From positions 342,607-380,951 of the forward strand of contig NZ_LN889782.1 of assembly GCF_900009145.1 (NCBI RefSeq): DNA of 38,345 nt. Reading direction: 5' to 3'. The DNA comes from Planktothrix tepida PCC 9214 (GTDB lineage Bacteria > Cyanobacteriota > Cyanobacteriia > Cyanobacteriales > Microcoleaceae). The notes beneath the pieces are model-generated. The model saw only the letters and a list, made by a program, of their open reading frames with translations, made no database searches and was not told the DNA's origin. A program made the translations under genes and the position numbers. Below are positions 25,938-34,562 of this stretch, one piece after another (within the stretch, counting starts at the first letter, position 1; each line of letters begins with the position of its first letter).

Positions 25938-26528
25938 TCAGTCCGGTTCCCGTTTATAACGTCGGGGGTTACGTTCTCCGAGTTGACCTTGTTTTTTATA
26001 CCAGCGATACCATTCTTTAGAAATCCGAATGGCAAGCCACAATAATAATAAGGCAATTAACCCTCCCTGTTGAGGCGCATCAAAGGCAAAAATCACCAGG
26101 AAAACACAAAGAATATCTTGCCCTAAAATCACCCAGACGGGTAAACCTCGTAAACGATAAAATAATCCAGTTTGAACTAATTGTAAAACCAGAGCCAGTA
26201 GACCGCTAACAATTGCAATAATCCACAATAAGCGAGGTTCAACATGAGTGGCTTCTGCGATCGCTAAACCCATGATAGCACCCACAAAGGGGCTAAATAG
26301 TAATTGTATTATTTGTAAAATACGCTGTCCCAGTAGTTTTTTAGATGCAAAAATTTCAAATAATGACCAACTGACGAGAACCCCGATAACAACCTGTGGT
26401 GAAAATCGAGACAGAAAGGGTACACGCGACCATAAATCATTTTGCAGTAAGCCAATGACCAGCAAGGGTAAAGCGATTCTTAATCCTGCCGCCGCCGATG
26501 CCGATAGCACCGCAAGGAGTTCAATCAT
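25938..26528 (-). CDS. DUF4126 membrane protein
   Basis: A 196-residue polytopic membrane protein. The start MIELLAVLSASAAAGLRIALPLLVIGLL and the block FSPFVGAIMGLAIAEATHVEP are those of DUF4126 proteins. About five to six hydrophobic segments can be seen, the last followed by a basic tail (EWYRWYKKQ and PRRYKREPD), expected in the cytoplasm. Function is unknown. It is convergent with hemH and divergent from the FAD oxidoreductase gene. Confidence 0.85.
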   Translation of the reverse strand: MIELLAVLSASAAAGLRIALPLLVIGLLQNDLWSRVPFLSRFSPQVVIGVLVSWSLFEIFASKKLLGQRILQIIQLLFSPFVGAIMGLAIAEATHVEPRLLWIIAIVSGLLALVLQLVQTGLFYRLRGLPVWVILGQDILCVFLVIFAFDAPQQGGLIALLLLWLAIRISKEWYRWYKKQGQLGERNPRRYKREPD

Positions 26529-26734
26529 AATTAGGGTGAGGAACAGAGCATTTAACGCGGAAAATACACGGGGATTTTAGCCCAGTTCAGAGTGCTATTT
26601 TCTATTGTATCGATCTGAATTGCAATTCTGTTAAAAATAAAAATTTTATCTTCTCAAGGTTAGACGCACCCGGTCTCTATCAAAGTTTATAATTTTTGAA
26701 ATAAGCTCTAACAACCCAGTTCATTTAATGCTGA

Positions 26735-26748
26735 AAACCTTAAGGTTT
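26735..26748. promoter_or_regulatory. 14-bp palindrome before the FAD oxidoreductase gene
   Basis: AAACCTTAAGGTTT is a perfect palindrome 38 bases before the ATG at 26787. It could be an operator. No known regulator is assigned. Confidence 0.35.
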
Positions 26749-26786
26749 ATTGAATATCTATAAAAAATAGATTACATATAACTCCC

Positions 26787-28787
26787 ATGCCTCACAAATT
26801 TATCATTACTTTAATCATTAGTTTAATTTCGTTTTATCCCCGTTTATCTTTCGCATTAACAACCCCTCCTCGCCTTGATCAAAAAGTAGAATGTGATTTG
26901 TTAATTGTTGGGGGAGGACTGGCGGGAAGTGCTGCTGCTTATGAAGGATTACTCGCCGGAAAAACCGTTTGTTTAACGGAAATTACCGACTGGGTAGGGG
27001 GTCAAATTTCCGCCCAAGGAACCTCTGCATTAGATGAACGACCAACCCAACGATCTCTTTTATTATATCCTAGAGGGTATTTAGAATTACGAGAGGGAAT
27101 TAAAAATAAATATGGAATATTGAACCCCGGCGCTTGTTGGGTCAGTGAAGCCTGTTTTATGCCGGAAGCGGGGAATGAAATATTACTAAAAATGCTGAAA
27201 AAAGCTGAAAAAAAAGGAAAAGGAAGATTACATTGGTTTCCTTCCACAGTGATTAAAGATCTGACTATTATTAATAACAAAATTACCGAAGCGATCGCTA
27301 TTCAACATCAACCTTTACCCGGAACACCGCCCTTAAATACAGAACCCTTATCTCAAATAATTGATGATGCTTATAATTATAAAAATTCTCAACGCTTTAA
27401 TAAAACTATTATTCGATTTATCCCTAAAATAAAAGCTGATCAAGGAGCAGATTGGTATATTATTGAAGCGACAGAAACCGGGGAAATTATTGGTTTAACG
27501 AATATTCCTCATCAACTCGGAATTGATCCCCGTTCTCCTCAAGAACCCACTGCATCAAGTTTAACCGCAGATCCCTATTGTACCCAAGGGTTTACCTATA
27601 CCTTTGCAATGGAAGCAACCGCCGACCCCCAAATTCATGAAAAACCGTCATTCTATGAGCAATATGCTCCTTATTATAGTTATGAATTGCCCCGATTAGC
27701 CAATTTTAATTTAGTCTATACTTATCGGCGAATTCATAGTATGAAACCGAATAAAAAACGCTCTACGAATCCCCGTGAATGGCCGATTTATCCAGGGGAT
27801 ATTTCAATGCAAAATTGGACATGGGGCAATGATTATCGACCGGGAACATCGGTGGATAATTTAATCTTAACACAATCCCAATTAGAAGCAACAGGTCAAC
27901 TCGAACCCGGAGGATGGAAGGGGGGGTTAAGAACAGAAACCTTACGCAAAGGTGAAGAAAATGCTTTAGGGTTTTTCTATTGGTTAGTTGAAGGAACCAC
28001 AGACTCGCAACTCGGTGAAGGCGTTAAAGAAAAACATCCCAATTATCGATATTTATTCGGCTTAAATTCTCCGATGGGAACCGTTCATGGCTTATCCAAA
28101 TATCCCTATATGCGAGAAGGGAGACGAATTATCGGTCGTCCTTCCTACGGTTATAAAAATGGATTTATGGTATCAGAAATTGATATTTCTCGAAATAATT
28201 TTCGTCAAGATTGGTATAGTGATAATTTAACCCCGGAAGAATATCGTTTACTGTGGTTAAACTTAGGGGGGTTAGATAGTTTACCTGTACTTTCAGGACA
28301 AGAAACCATTGCTGATATTCAACCCCGTTCTAGGGCTACAATTTATGCGGATACCGTTGGAATTGGTCATTATGCAATAGATTTTCATCCCTGTTTAACC
28401 CAAAGTCCCCCGGAAACTCCAGGGAATACAGAACGAGAGGGAGAACGTCGAGGACAAGGACAAGCTTATCCGTTTCAAATTCCGTTAAGAGCCATGATTC
28501 CTCAAAAAATTGATAATCTATTAGTAGCAGGAAAAAGTATCGCCACCAGTCATATTGCGGCGGCGGCTTATCGGGTTCATTCCTTTGAATGGTCAGTAGG
28601 TGCGGCGGCGGGAACTACCGCCGCATTTAGCTTAGAAAAACAAGTTTTTCCCTATCAATTAGTGGATAATTTACCTTATCGGGAACCTTTATTAGAGGAG
28701 TTACAACGATTATTAGAAAGCAATAATAATCCGATTTTATTCCCCGGAATGTCAATTTTTAATCAATCTTGGGAAGATTGGAAATAA
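26787..28787 (+). CDS. Exported FAD-dependent oxidoreductase
   Basis: A 666-residue protein of the FAD_oxidored family. Residues 1-24 (MPHKFIITLIISLISFYPRL) look like a signal peptide. The dinucleotide-binding motif CDLLIVGGGLAGSAAAYEGL follows at about 36, with TEITDWVGGQISAQGTSALDE. Near the C-terminus, IPLRAMIPQKIDNLLVAGKS and SHIAAAAYRVHSFEWSVGAAAG close the FAD site. Such proteins are annotated only as putative oxidoreductases; the substrate is not known. Location is probably periplasmic or lumenal. It stands alone, with no clear operon partner. Confidence 0.87.
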   Translation: MPHKFIITLIISLISFYPRLSFALTTPPRLDQKVECDLLIVGGGLAGSAAAYEGLLAGKTVCLTEITDWVGGQISAQGTSALDERPTQRSLLLYPRGYLELREGIKNKYGILNPGACWVSEACFMPEAGNEILLKMLKKAEKKGKGRLHWFPSTVIKDLTIINNKITEAIAIQHQPLPGTPPLNTEPLSQIIDDAYNYKNSQRFNKTIIRFIPKIKADQGADWYIIEATETGEIIGLTNIPHQLGIDPRSPQEPTASSLTADPYCTQGFTYTFAMEATADPQIHEKPSFYEQYAPYYSYELPRLANFNLVYTYRRIHSMKPNKKRSTNPREWPIYPGDISMQNWTWGNDYRPGTSVDNLILTQSQLEATGQLEPGGWKGGLRTETLRKGEENALGFFYWLVEGTTDSQLGEGVKEKHPNYRYLFGLNSPMGTVHGLSKYPYMREGRRIIGRPSYGYKNGFMVSEIDISRNNFRQDWYSDNLTPEEYRLLWLNLGGLDSLPVLSGQETIADIQPRSRATIYADTVGIGHYAIDFHPCLTQSPPETPGNTEREGERRGQGQAYPFQIPLRAMIPQKIDNLLVAGKSIATSHIAAAAYRVHSFEWSVGAAAGTTAAFSLEKQVFPYQLVDNLPYREPLLEELQRLLESNNNPILFPGMSIFNQSWEDWK

Positions 28788-28875
28788 ATCATAGCTAGAT
28801 TTCTAGCTATTGAAACTATCAATAAAGGAACAAGAGATAGTATCCTAGTAATTGGAACTTGAGAAGATCACAATC

Positions 28876-29538
28876 ATGAGACTAGAAGAAGCCGTTGAAT
28901 TTGCAGAAAATCCAGAACCTCGCTGTCCTTGTGTGCTGTTGTTGGATACCTCCGCATCGATGCAAGGGGTTCCCATTGACGCCTTAAACGATGGGCTGAT
29001 GACCTTTAGAAATGATTTAATTAGAGATGAACTCGCTAAAAAACGAGTGGAAGTGGCAATTATTTCCTTTGATAATCAAGTTAAAATTGTACAGGATTTC
29101 GTCACGGCTGATCAGTTTGAACCTCCGGTCTTAACTGCCCAAGGTCAAACCTTTATGGGGACTGCTATTAGTCAAGCGTTAGATTTAATTGCAGCTAGAA
29201 AATCAGAATATCGCAATAATGGGATTACCTATTATCGTCCTTGGGTGTTTATGATTACCGATGGTGAACCTCAAGGAGAAACTGACCGGGTGACAGAACA
29301 AGCCGCCAGACGCATTCAAGAGGAAGAATTGAAAAAACAGGTGGCATTTTTTGCCGTTGGCGTAGAAGGGGCAAATTTAGATCGGTTGGCTCAAATTGTT
29401 CAGAGAACTCCGTTAAAATTGAAGGGGTTAGACTTTCGAGAAATGTTTATTTGGTTATCAACAAGTATGCAAACGGTTTCTCATTCTAAAGTTGATGAAC
29501 AAGTCGCTTTACCCCCGCCGGGATGGGGAACAGTTTAA
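28876..29538 (+). CDS. VWA-domain protein, TerY-like
   Basis: A 220-residue protein that is almost entirely a von Willebrand A domain. The metal-ion site is complete: DTSAS at 24-28, the threonine in GQTFMGTAIS, and MITDGEPQGE. The opening MRLEEAVEFAENPEPRCPCVLLLD is typical of TerY proteins of tellurite/stress response clusters. The frame extends to a TTG at 28852, but the ATG at 28876 fits the family start. A PP2C phosphatase gene follows after 41 bases, so the two are probably co-transcribed. In described TerY-P modules a protein kinase completes the set; none is present here. Confidence 0.88.
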   Translation: MRLEEAVEFAENPEPRCPCVLLLDTSASMQGVPIDALNDGLMTFRNDLIRDELAKKRVEVAIISFDNQVKIVQDFVTADQFEPPVLTAQGQTFMGTAISQALDLIAARKSEYRNNGITYYRPWVFMITDGEPQGETDRVTEQAARRIQEEELKKQVAFFAVGVEGANLDRLAQIVQRTPLKLKGLDFREMFIWLSTSMQTVSHSKVDEQVALPPPGWGTV

Positions 29539-29579
29539 TAATAGAAAATGTGAGTGTTTAAATACGTTAATCAGTGATA

Positions 29580-30350
29580 ATGAATCAGGTTTGTAATTGG
29601 CAAATTATATCGGCATCAGTGACAGGAACCAGTCATGAAAAACAGGATCTCCCTTGTCAAGATGCTCACGGTTTTAAACAGTTATCCCCAGATTTGATAA
29701 TTCTGGCGGTTGCAGATGGGGCGGGTTCGGCAAAATTAGCAGATTTGGGGGCAAATATTGCTGTAAAAACAGCATTAGAAACCCTAGAAAAACAGATTAA
29801 TTCTGAGGATAATAATACTAAGGATATCCCTTGGCAAGATTATTTAAAAAATGCCTTAACTGTTGCTAAAACTGCGCTAGAAGCTGAATCTATTAGCCAA
29901 GAAATCGAAGTTAGAGAGTTAGCTACTACTTTAATTATAGGTATAGCAACACCGAAATTAGTCGCCGTTGCTCAAGTAGGAGATGGAGCGATTGTTGTGG
30001 AAGATAAAGCCGGAAATATTCAGGAATTAACGATTCCCACCAGTGGAGAGTATTTGAATGAAACAGTATTTTTAATTGCTCCCAATGCTATTGAAACAGC
30101 ACAAATTAACCTCTGGGGAGGACAACCTAAATATTTAGCAACTTTTTCCGATGGGTTACAAATGTTAGCGTTAAAAATGCCTGAAGGAAAACCTCATCAT
30201 CCTTTCTTTTCTCCTTTGTTTAAATTTGTCGAAAGTATCACAGATGAAATCGATGCCAAAGAACAATTAATTAAATTTTTGCGATCGCCTCGCGTAACCG
30301 AACGAACCGATGATGATTTAACCTTAATTTTAGCTAGTTTTAACTCTTAA
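29580..30350 (+). CDS. PP2C-family protein phosphatase
   Basis: A 256-residue metal-dependent Ser/Thr phosphatase (PP2C_2 type). The motifs are QDLPCQDAHG with the first acidic metal ligand, VADGAGSAKLADLGA, the central VGDGAIVV, TFSDGLQML, and TDDDLTLIL with the last acids. It lies directly behind the TerY-like gene, so it may act on that protein or on a shared partner. A GTG two codons upstream (29574) could also be used; the ATG is preferred. No kinase gene is nearby. Confidence 0.88.
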   Translation: MNQVCNWQIISASVTGTSHEKQDLPCQDAHGFKQLSPDLIILAVADGAGSAKLADLGANIAVKTALETLEKQINSEDNNTKDIPWQDYLKNALTVAKTALEAESISQEIEVRELATTLIIGIATPKLVAVAQVGDGAIVVEDKAGNIQELTIPTSGEYLNETVFLIAPNAIETAQINLWGGQPKYLATFSDGLQMLALKMPEGKPHHPFFSPLFKFVESITDEIDAKEQLIKFLRSPRVTERTDDDLTLILASFNS

Positions 30351-30355
30351 TTGCA

Positions 30356-30383
30356 TTAATCTAATTCATTCGGGTTAATTCCC
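30356..30383. repeat. Direct repeat left of the acetyltransferase pair
   Basis: TTAATCTAATTCATTCGGG continuing to TTAATTCCC recurs with two single-base shifts at 31850-31877, on the other side of the two acetyltransferase genes. The ACTCTTAA just before it is also shared. In the left copy that sequence is the end of the phosphatase gene. Confidence 0.65.
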
Positions 30384-30529
30384 AAAAGTTAAAAATTAAG
30401 CTACTGATGACCCTAAAGCTTAAATTAATTAAGCTGTTAAGCACCTAAATGGGTGATTGGAAAATCGTAAAACCCTTGTGGTGCAGGCGTCCTCTCTCGC
30501 TCGGTTATTCAGTTTAAATGCGTAACAGC

Positions 30530-31039
30530 TTAAGTTATATTTTCTAGTGATTGAGGTTTTTCAATCACTTTAGCAGGTATTCCCATAGCAGTAGCACCAG
30601 GGGGAATATCACAAACAACGACTGCATTAGCTCCTATTCTGGCATGATCCCCAATAGTAACAGGCCGTATAATTTTCGCACCAGCTCCAATCTCAACATG
30701 ACCTCCCATTTTTACGTTGCCCACAATAGTTACTTCTTGCAAAATCGAACAATTAGGCCCAATTGTTGCACTAGCATCAACCACAATTCCATTGGGATGA
30801 AACATAAGTAAGCCCCCCTGAATTTGGCAGTTTAAAGGAATATCCGCTCCAGTTACGCAACTCCAAAATCGGTAATTAAGCACATTCCACCCACAGAATA
30901 AGTCACCTAGTAACCCACCATAGGATTTCCACTTTTGATATTGACGTATTGATTTCAGGAGTTGACGACTAGGAGACCACCATTGTTGTAATTTTTCCCG
31001 TTCCCAATCGGGTTCTGTACTAGAAATTTGATTAACCAT
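30530..31039 (-). CDS. Serine acetyltransferase-like hexapeptide protein, copy 1
   Basis: A left-handed beta-helix acyltransferase of about 169 residues. Residues 75 onward show hexapeptide repeats: GGLLMFHPNGIVVDASATIG, then CSILQEVTIVGNVKMGGHVEIGAGAKIIRPVTIGDHARIGANAVVVCDIPPGATAMGIPAKVI. The catalytic histidine is likely in FHPNG. It resembles the short serine or sugar acetyltransferases that lack the long N-terminal helical domain of CysE. The acceptor is not known. The frame reaches a TTG at 31060, but the ATG at 31039 is preferred. It is a tandem copy of the next gene. Confidence 0.82.
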   Translation of the reverse strand: MVNQISSTEPDWEREKLQQWWSPSRQLLKSIRQYQKWKSYGGLLGDLFCGWNVLNYRFWSCVTGADIPLNCQIQGGLLMFHPNGIVVDASATIGPNCSILQEVTIVGNVKMGGHVEIGAGAKIIRPVTIGDHARIGANAVVVCDIPPGATAMGIPAKVIEKPQSLENIT

Positions 31040-31213
31040 ATAAAATCGATTGCAAGCCAATTGCCAATATCATACTACAATAACTCCCCACTTGCCGAGG
31101 AAATTAATTGAGATGGTCACAAAGTTTCAAACTACAATTGCACGGCTAAAAATATACATGATGTAATCCTTAATGATTTTTAATCTTTTAATGAATTTAA
31201 CAAACTTTGTTCT

Positions 31214-31708
31214 TCAGTATTGAGATTTTTCAATCACTTTAGCAGGTATTCCCACAGCAGTAGCACCAGGGGGAATATCACAAACAACGACTGCATTGGC
31301 TCCTATTTTAGCATGATCTCCAATAGTAACAGACCGTATAATTTTCGCACCGGCTCCAATATCAACATGACCTCCAATTTTTACGTTTCTCACAATAGTT
31401 ACTTGTTGCAAAATCAAACAATTAGGCCCAATTGTTGCACTAGGATCAATCACAATTCCATTGGGGTGAATCATAAGTAACCCCCCCTGAATTTGGCAGT
31501 TTAAAGGAATATCCGCTCCAGTTACACAACTCCAAAATCGGTGATTAAGCACATTCCACGCACAGAATAAGTCACCCAATAACCCCCCATAGGATTTCCA
31601 CTTTTGATATTGACGTATTGATTTTAGTAGTTGACGACTAGGAGACCACCATTGTTTTAATTGTTCCCGTTCCCAATCTGGTTCTGTACTAGAAATTTTA
31701 TGAGCCAT
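31214..31708 (-). CDS. Serine acetyltransferase-like hexapeptide protein, copy 2
   Basis: It is about 88 percent identical to copy 1 (some 21 differences over 170 residues, counted by eye). All changes are substitutions except at the C-terminus, which is five residues shorter. The hexapeptide core and the histidine (IHPNG) are kept. The homology continues into the upstream DNA (AATTGCCAATATNATACTA), so promoter and gene were duplicated together. Start at ATG 31708; a TTG at 31729 is an alternative. The two copies may have different acceptors, or the duplication is recent. Confidence 0.82.
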   Translation of the reverse strand: MAHKISSTEPDWEREQLKQWWSPSRQLLKSIRQYQKWKSYGGLLGDLFCAWNVLNHRFWSCVTGADIPLNCQIQGGLLMIHPNGIVIDPSATIGPNCLILQQVTIVRNVKIGGHVDIGAGAKIIRSVTIGDHAKIGANAVVVCDIPPGATAVGIPAKVIEKSQY

Positions 31709-31849
31709 ATAAAATCGATTGAAAGCCAATTGCCAATATAATACTAAAAATAGCTCCCTACTCGCTAGGGAAATTAATTGATTAGAAGCCCAAGCTTAGA
31801 ACCAGGGAGCAATAAAAATCTTTAATGCCTTTGTCGTTACTCTTAACCC

Positions 31850-31877
31850 TTAATCTAATTCATCGGGGTTAATTCCC
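31850..31877. repeat. Direct repeat right of the acetyltransferase pair
   Basis: Partner of the repeat at 30356-30383, in the same orientation and preceded by the same ACTCTTAA. Together they bracket the 1.5-kb block with both acetyltransferase genes. Confidence 0.65.
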
Positions 31878-31940
31878 TTGTTCCATAATCAGGATAGTCT
31901 AACGGTAACATAATTCCTGAACCGCCAACCACTAAAAAAC

Positions 31941-32585
31941 TTACAAAACCCCTTTAGAACTAGGAATGGTATTCACACGACGGGGATCAATTTCAACCGC
32001 CATTCTTAACGCTCTAGCAAAGGCTTTAAAACCCGCTTCAATAATATGATGGGAATTAATTCCGTCTAATTGACGTAAATGTAAGGTCATTTGACTATTA
32101 TTAACAATAGCTACAAAAAATTCTCGGACTAATTGAGTATCATACGTTCCGACTCGTTGGGTAGGAATTTCTAACCCATAAGTCAGATGAGGACGACCTG
32201 AAAAATCTAAAGCAACTTGAACTAAGGCTTCATCTAAAGGGGCGATAAAATGACCAAACCGAACAATCCCTTTACGATCGCCTAATGCTTTAGCAAATGC
32301 TAAACCGAGAGTAATTCCGACATCTTCATTCGTATGATGATCATCAATTTCAATATCTCCAGTCGCTTGAATGTCTAAATCAATTAACCCATGAGACGAA
32401 ATTTGATGTAACATATGATCTAAAAACGGAACCCCTGTAGACACATTACAGACTCCAGTTCCATCTAAATTAACCGTAACATTAACATCTGTTTCCCCCG
32501 TTTTTCGGTGTACTGTTGCGATTCTAGGGAGAACATCTAAATTAGAATTAGAAGTATTAATAGAAGGACGATCACTAATTTGCAT
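31941..32585 (-). CDS. hisB: Imidazoleglycerol-phosphate dehydratase
   Basis: It dehydrates imidazole glycerol phosphate to imidazole acetol phosphate in histidine synthesis. The 214 residues carry the metal-binding motifs FLDHMLHQ (56-63), [10 protein letters not shown] near 82 and the second-half [13 protein letters not shown]. It is the monofunctional form, without the phosphatase domain of E. coli HisB. The gene is not in a his operon, which is usual in cyanobacteria. A long heptanucleotide array begins two bases upstream of its start codon, so its ribosome site lies in or beyond repeat DNA. Confidence 0.97.
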   Translation of the reverse strand: MQISDRPSINTSNSNLDVLPRIATVHRKTGETDVNVTVNLDGTGVCNVSTGVPFLDHMLHQISSHGLIDLDIQATGDIEIDDHHTNEDVGITLGLAFAKALGDRKGIVRFGHFIAPLDEALVQVALDFSGRPHLTYGLEIPTQRVGTYDTQLVREFFVAIVNNSQMTLHLRQLDGINSHHIIEAGFKAFARALRMAVEIDPRRVNTIPSSKGVL

Positions 32586-32586
32586 A

Positions 32587-32674
32587 ATCAGTTATCAGTT
32601 ATCAGTTATCAGTTATCAGTTATCAGTTATTAGTTATCAGTTATCAGTTATTAGTTATCAGTTATCAGTTATCA
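32587..32674. repeat. Heptanucleotide array, 12.5 x ATCAGTT
   Basis: Twelve full units and four more bases are in perfect register; two units read ATTAGTT. On the minus strand, the coding direction of hisB, this is the leader of hisB. It pairs with the inverted array at 32794-32827. Confidence 0.95.
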
Positions 32675-32793
32675 AGAGTTAGTAGTCAATAGCTACTTGT
32701 TAATCGGTAGTCCATCAGTAGACAGTTGATGAAGTTTTAACGCTTAACTCTTAAACTGACTACTATAACAGATGCGCCATTGCGGGTCTCTAC

Positions 32794-32827
32794 ACTGATA
32801 ACTGATGACTGATCACTGATAACTGAT
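32794..32827. repeat. Inverted partner array, ACTGATA-type
   Basis: ACTGATA/ACTGATG/ACTGATC/ACTGATA units are the reverse complement of the ATCAGTT units at 32587. They end at the fabI stop codon. Between the arrays lies GCGGGTCTCTAC, a fragment like the palindrome in gltB. RNA or single-stranded DNA could fold into a long stem. Confidence 0.8.
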
Positions 32828-33603
32828 TACATTCCCATGATGCAATAACCCGAATCGACATACAGAATTTGGCCTGTAATGCCACTGGATAAATCACTAC
32901 AGAGGAAAGCCGCAGCGTTACCGACTTCGGTTTGGGTAACAGTCCGTTTTAGGGGAGCAATTTCTTCAACATGGTGAATCATCTCTAAAATGCCACCCAC
33001 GGCTGAAGACGCTAAAGTCCGAATTGGGCCTGCGGAAATGCCATTTACCCGAATGCCCGATGGCCCTAACTCCGCCGCCAAATAACGGACATTCATTTCC
33101 AAGGCTGCTTTAGCAATACCCATGACGTTGTAATTGGGAATCACCCGCACACCGCCCAGATATGTTAGGGTGACAATACTACCGCCCTGTGTCATTAAAG
33201 GTTTAGCAGCAGCACTCAGTTGTACTAATGAGTAAGCACTAATATCTAACGCGCGGGTAAATCCAGCACGGGATACATTGCTAAAGTCCCCTGAGAGTTC
33301 CTCTTTTCCTGCAAAGGCCAGACAATGAATGAGGATATCGATCCGCCCCCACTGGTCGCGGATAGTCGTAAAAAGCTCCTCAATTTGAGCATCGTTCTGG
33401 ACATCACAGGGCAAAAACAAACTAGGGTTGAGGGGTTCAACCAACTCTTTGACCTTCTTTTCAAAACGACCTTTATCGTCAGGAAGGTAGGTCACTCCGA
33501 GATTAGCTCCAGCTTCATGAAGCTGTTGGGCAATGCCCCACGCAATTGAGCGATTGTTGGCAATGCCAGTAACAAGTGCGTTTTTTCCGTTCAAATTCAG
33601 CAT
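32827..33603 (-). CDS. fabI: Enoyl-[acyl-carrier-protein] reductase (NADH)
   Basis: It carries out the last reduction in each round of type II fatty acid synthesis. The 258 residues form an atypical short-chain dehydrogenase: ALVTGIANNRSIAWGIAQ at the cofactor site, DILIHCLAFAGKEEL, and the catalytic Y-x6-K in YNVMGIAKAALE. GISAGPIRTLASSAVGG forms the substrate loop, and the protein ends GQILYVDSGYCIMGM. Length and motifs are complete. It is divergent from ntcA across about 180 bases. Confidence 0.97.
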   Translation of the reverse strand: MLNLNGKNALVTGIANNRSIAWGIAQQLHEAGANLGVTYLPDDKGRFEKKVKELVEPLNPSLFLPCDVQNDAQIEELFTTIRDQWGRIDILIHCLAFAGKEELSGDFSNVSRAGFTRALDISAYSLVQLSAAAKPLMTQGGSIVTLTYLGGVRVIPNYNVMGIAKAALEMNVRYLAAELGPSGIRVNGISAGPIRTLASSAVGGILEMIHHVEEIAPLKRTVTQTEVGNAAAFLCSDLSSGITGQILYVDSGYCIMGM

Positions 33604-33689
33604 AATAGACTATTCTATATGCAATTGGTATCCTTCTCAAAGGGATTGATTTGCCTATCCCCCCTAGGGGTGAAGCACACCAGAGGACA

Positions 33690-33718
33690 ATCATTGGTCT
33701 GTTTAATTGACCGATGAT
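33690..33718. promoter_or_regulatory. Inverted repeat in the fabI-ntcA gap
   Basis: ATCATTGGTC and GACCGATGAT are inverted copies with one mismatch around a nine-base centre. It lies ten bases upstream of the NtcA box. It could be an operator for fabI, ntcA or both. Confidence 0.4.
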
Positions 33719-33727
33719 GCAATTAGC

Positions 33728-33741
33728 GTAAACTGAAATAC
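33728..33741 (+). promoter_or_regulatory. NtcA-binding box upstream of ntcA
   Basis: GTA-AACTGAAA-TAC matches the NtcA consensus GTA-N8-TAC exactly. It lies 39 bases before the ntcA start. No good TAN3T box sits at the usual 22-base distance. A TAAATT at 33746-33751 is so close that NtcA bound here could overlap RNA polymerase. Autoregulation is known for ntcA in several cyanobacteria; the sign here is uncertain. Confidence 0.65.
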
Positions 33742-33780
33742 GGAATAAATTAGGGCATTGTTAGTGCAAGGGATCGGGTC

Positions 33781-34446
33781 GTGACGTATGATAGACCGTT
33801 AGCAGAAGTGTTCCGCAGCATCGGCGGAGGGGCATTCCCTCCTGTCGTGGAAAGCTTTGAACGGGGTAAGACGATCTTCTTTCCCGGCGATCCGGCGGAG
33901 CGCGTCTATGTTCTGATCAAAGGTGCGGTAAAACTGTCCAGAGTCTATGAAGCTGGAGAAGAGATTACTGTTGCTTTGCTTCGAGAAAATAGTGTATTTG
34001 GTGTTTTATCTTTAATTACAGGTCATCGGTCAGATCGGTTTTACCATGCCGTCGCCTTTACCTCTGTCGAACTGCTCTCGGTTCCCATTGAACAAGTTGA
34101 GAAAGCACTCAAAAGTGATCCCGAACTTTCAATGGTGATGTTGCGAGGGTTATCATCTCGGATTTTACAGACAGAGATGATGATTGAAACCTTAGCCCAT
34201 CGAGATATGGGATCAAGATTAGTCAGCTTTCTTCTGATTCTTTGTCGAGATTTTGGTGTCCCTGGTAAAGATGGGATTCGGATTGACCTAAAGTTATCCC
34301 ATCAAGCGATCGCAGAAGCCATTGGTTCAACGCGAGTAACTGTTACCCGTTTATTAGGAGATTTGCGACAAAAAAACATGATCTCGATTCATAAGAAAAA
34401 GATCACCGTTCATAATCCCGTTACCTTGAGTCAGCAGTTCACCTAG
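33781..34446 (+). CDS. ntcA: Global nitrogen regulator NtcA
   Basis: NtcA is a CRP-family activator that senses 2-oxoglutarate and, with PipX, turns on nitrogen assimilation genes. The 221 residues hold the effector domain ([44 protein letters not shown]) and the dimer helix ([33 protein letters not shown]). The C-terminal helix-turn-helix [23 protein letters not shown] is virtually identical across cyanobacteria. The start is GTG at 33781; the ATG at 33787 is out of frame. The N-terminal 15 residues are the only variable part. Confidence 0.98.
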   Translation: MTYDRPLAEVFRSIGGGAFPPVVESFERGKTIFFPGDPAERVYVLIKGAVKLSRVYEAGEEITVALLRENSVFGVLSLITGHRSDRFYHAVAFTSVELLSVPIEQVEKALKSDPELSMVMLRGLSSRILQTEMMIETLAHRDMGSRLVSFLLILCRDFGVPGKDGIRIDLKLSHQAIAEAIGSTRVTVTRLLGDLRQKNMISIHKKKITVHNPVTLSQQFT

Positions 34447-34562
34447 TTAATGGGGCGTCTATTTCCACACCCAACGAAAGAAAATTCAGTTTAATTGTTA
34501 AAGGAAAAACTTACCCTTAAAAGAGGTCGAATCCGTTTAAACTACCGTGTTAAATTTTTGGT

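Noticed and set aside
32587-32674. ATCAGTT array as iterons of a replication origin
   Set aside because: There is no replication gene nearby, the period is seven bases, and arrays of this sort are common intergenic STRRs in cyanobacteria.
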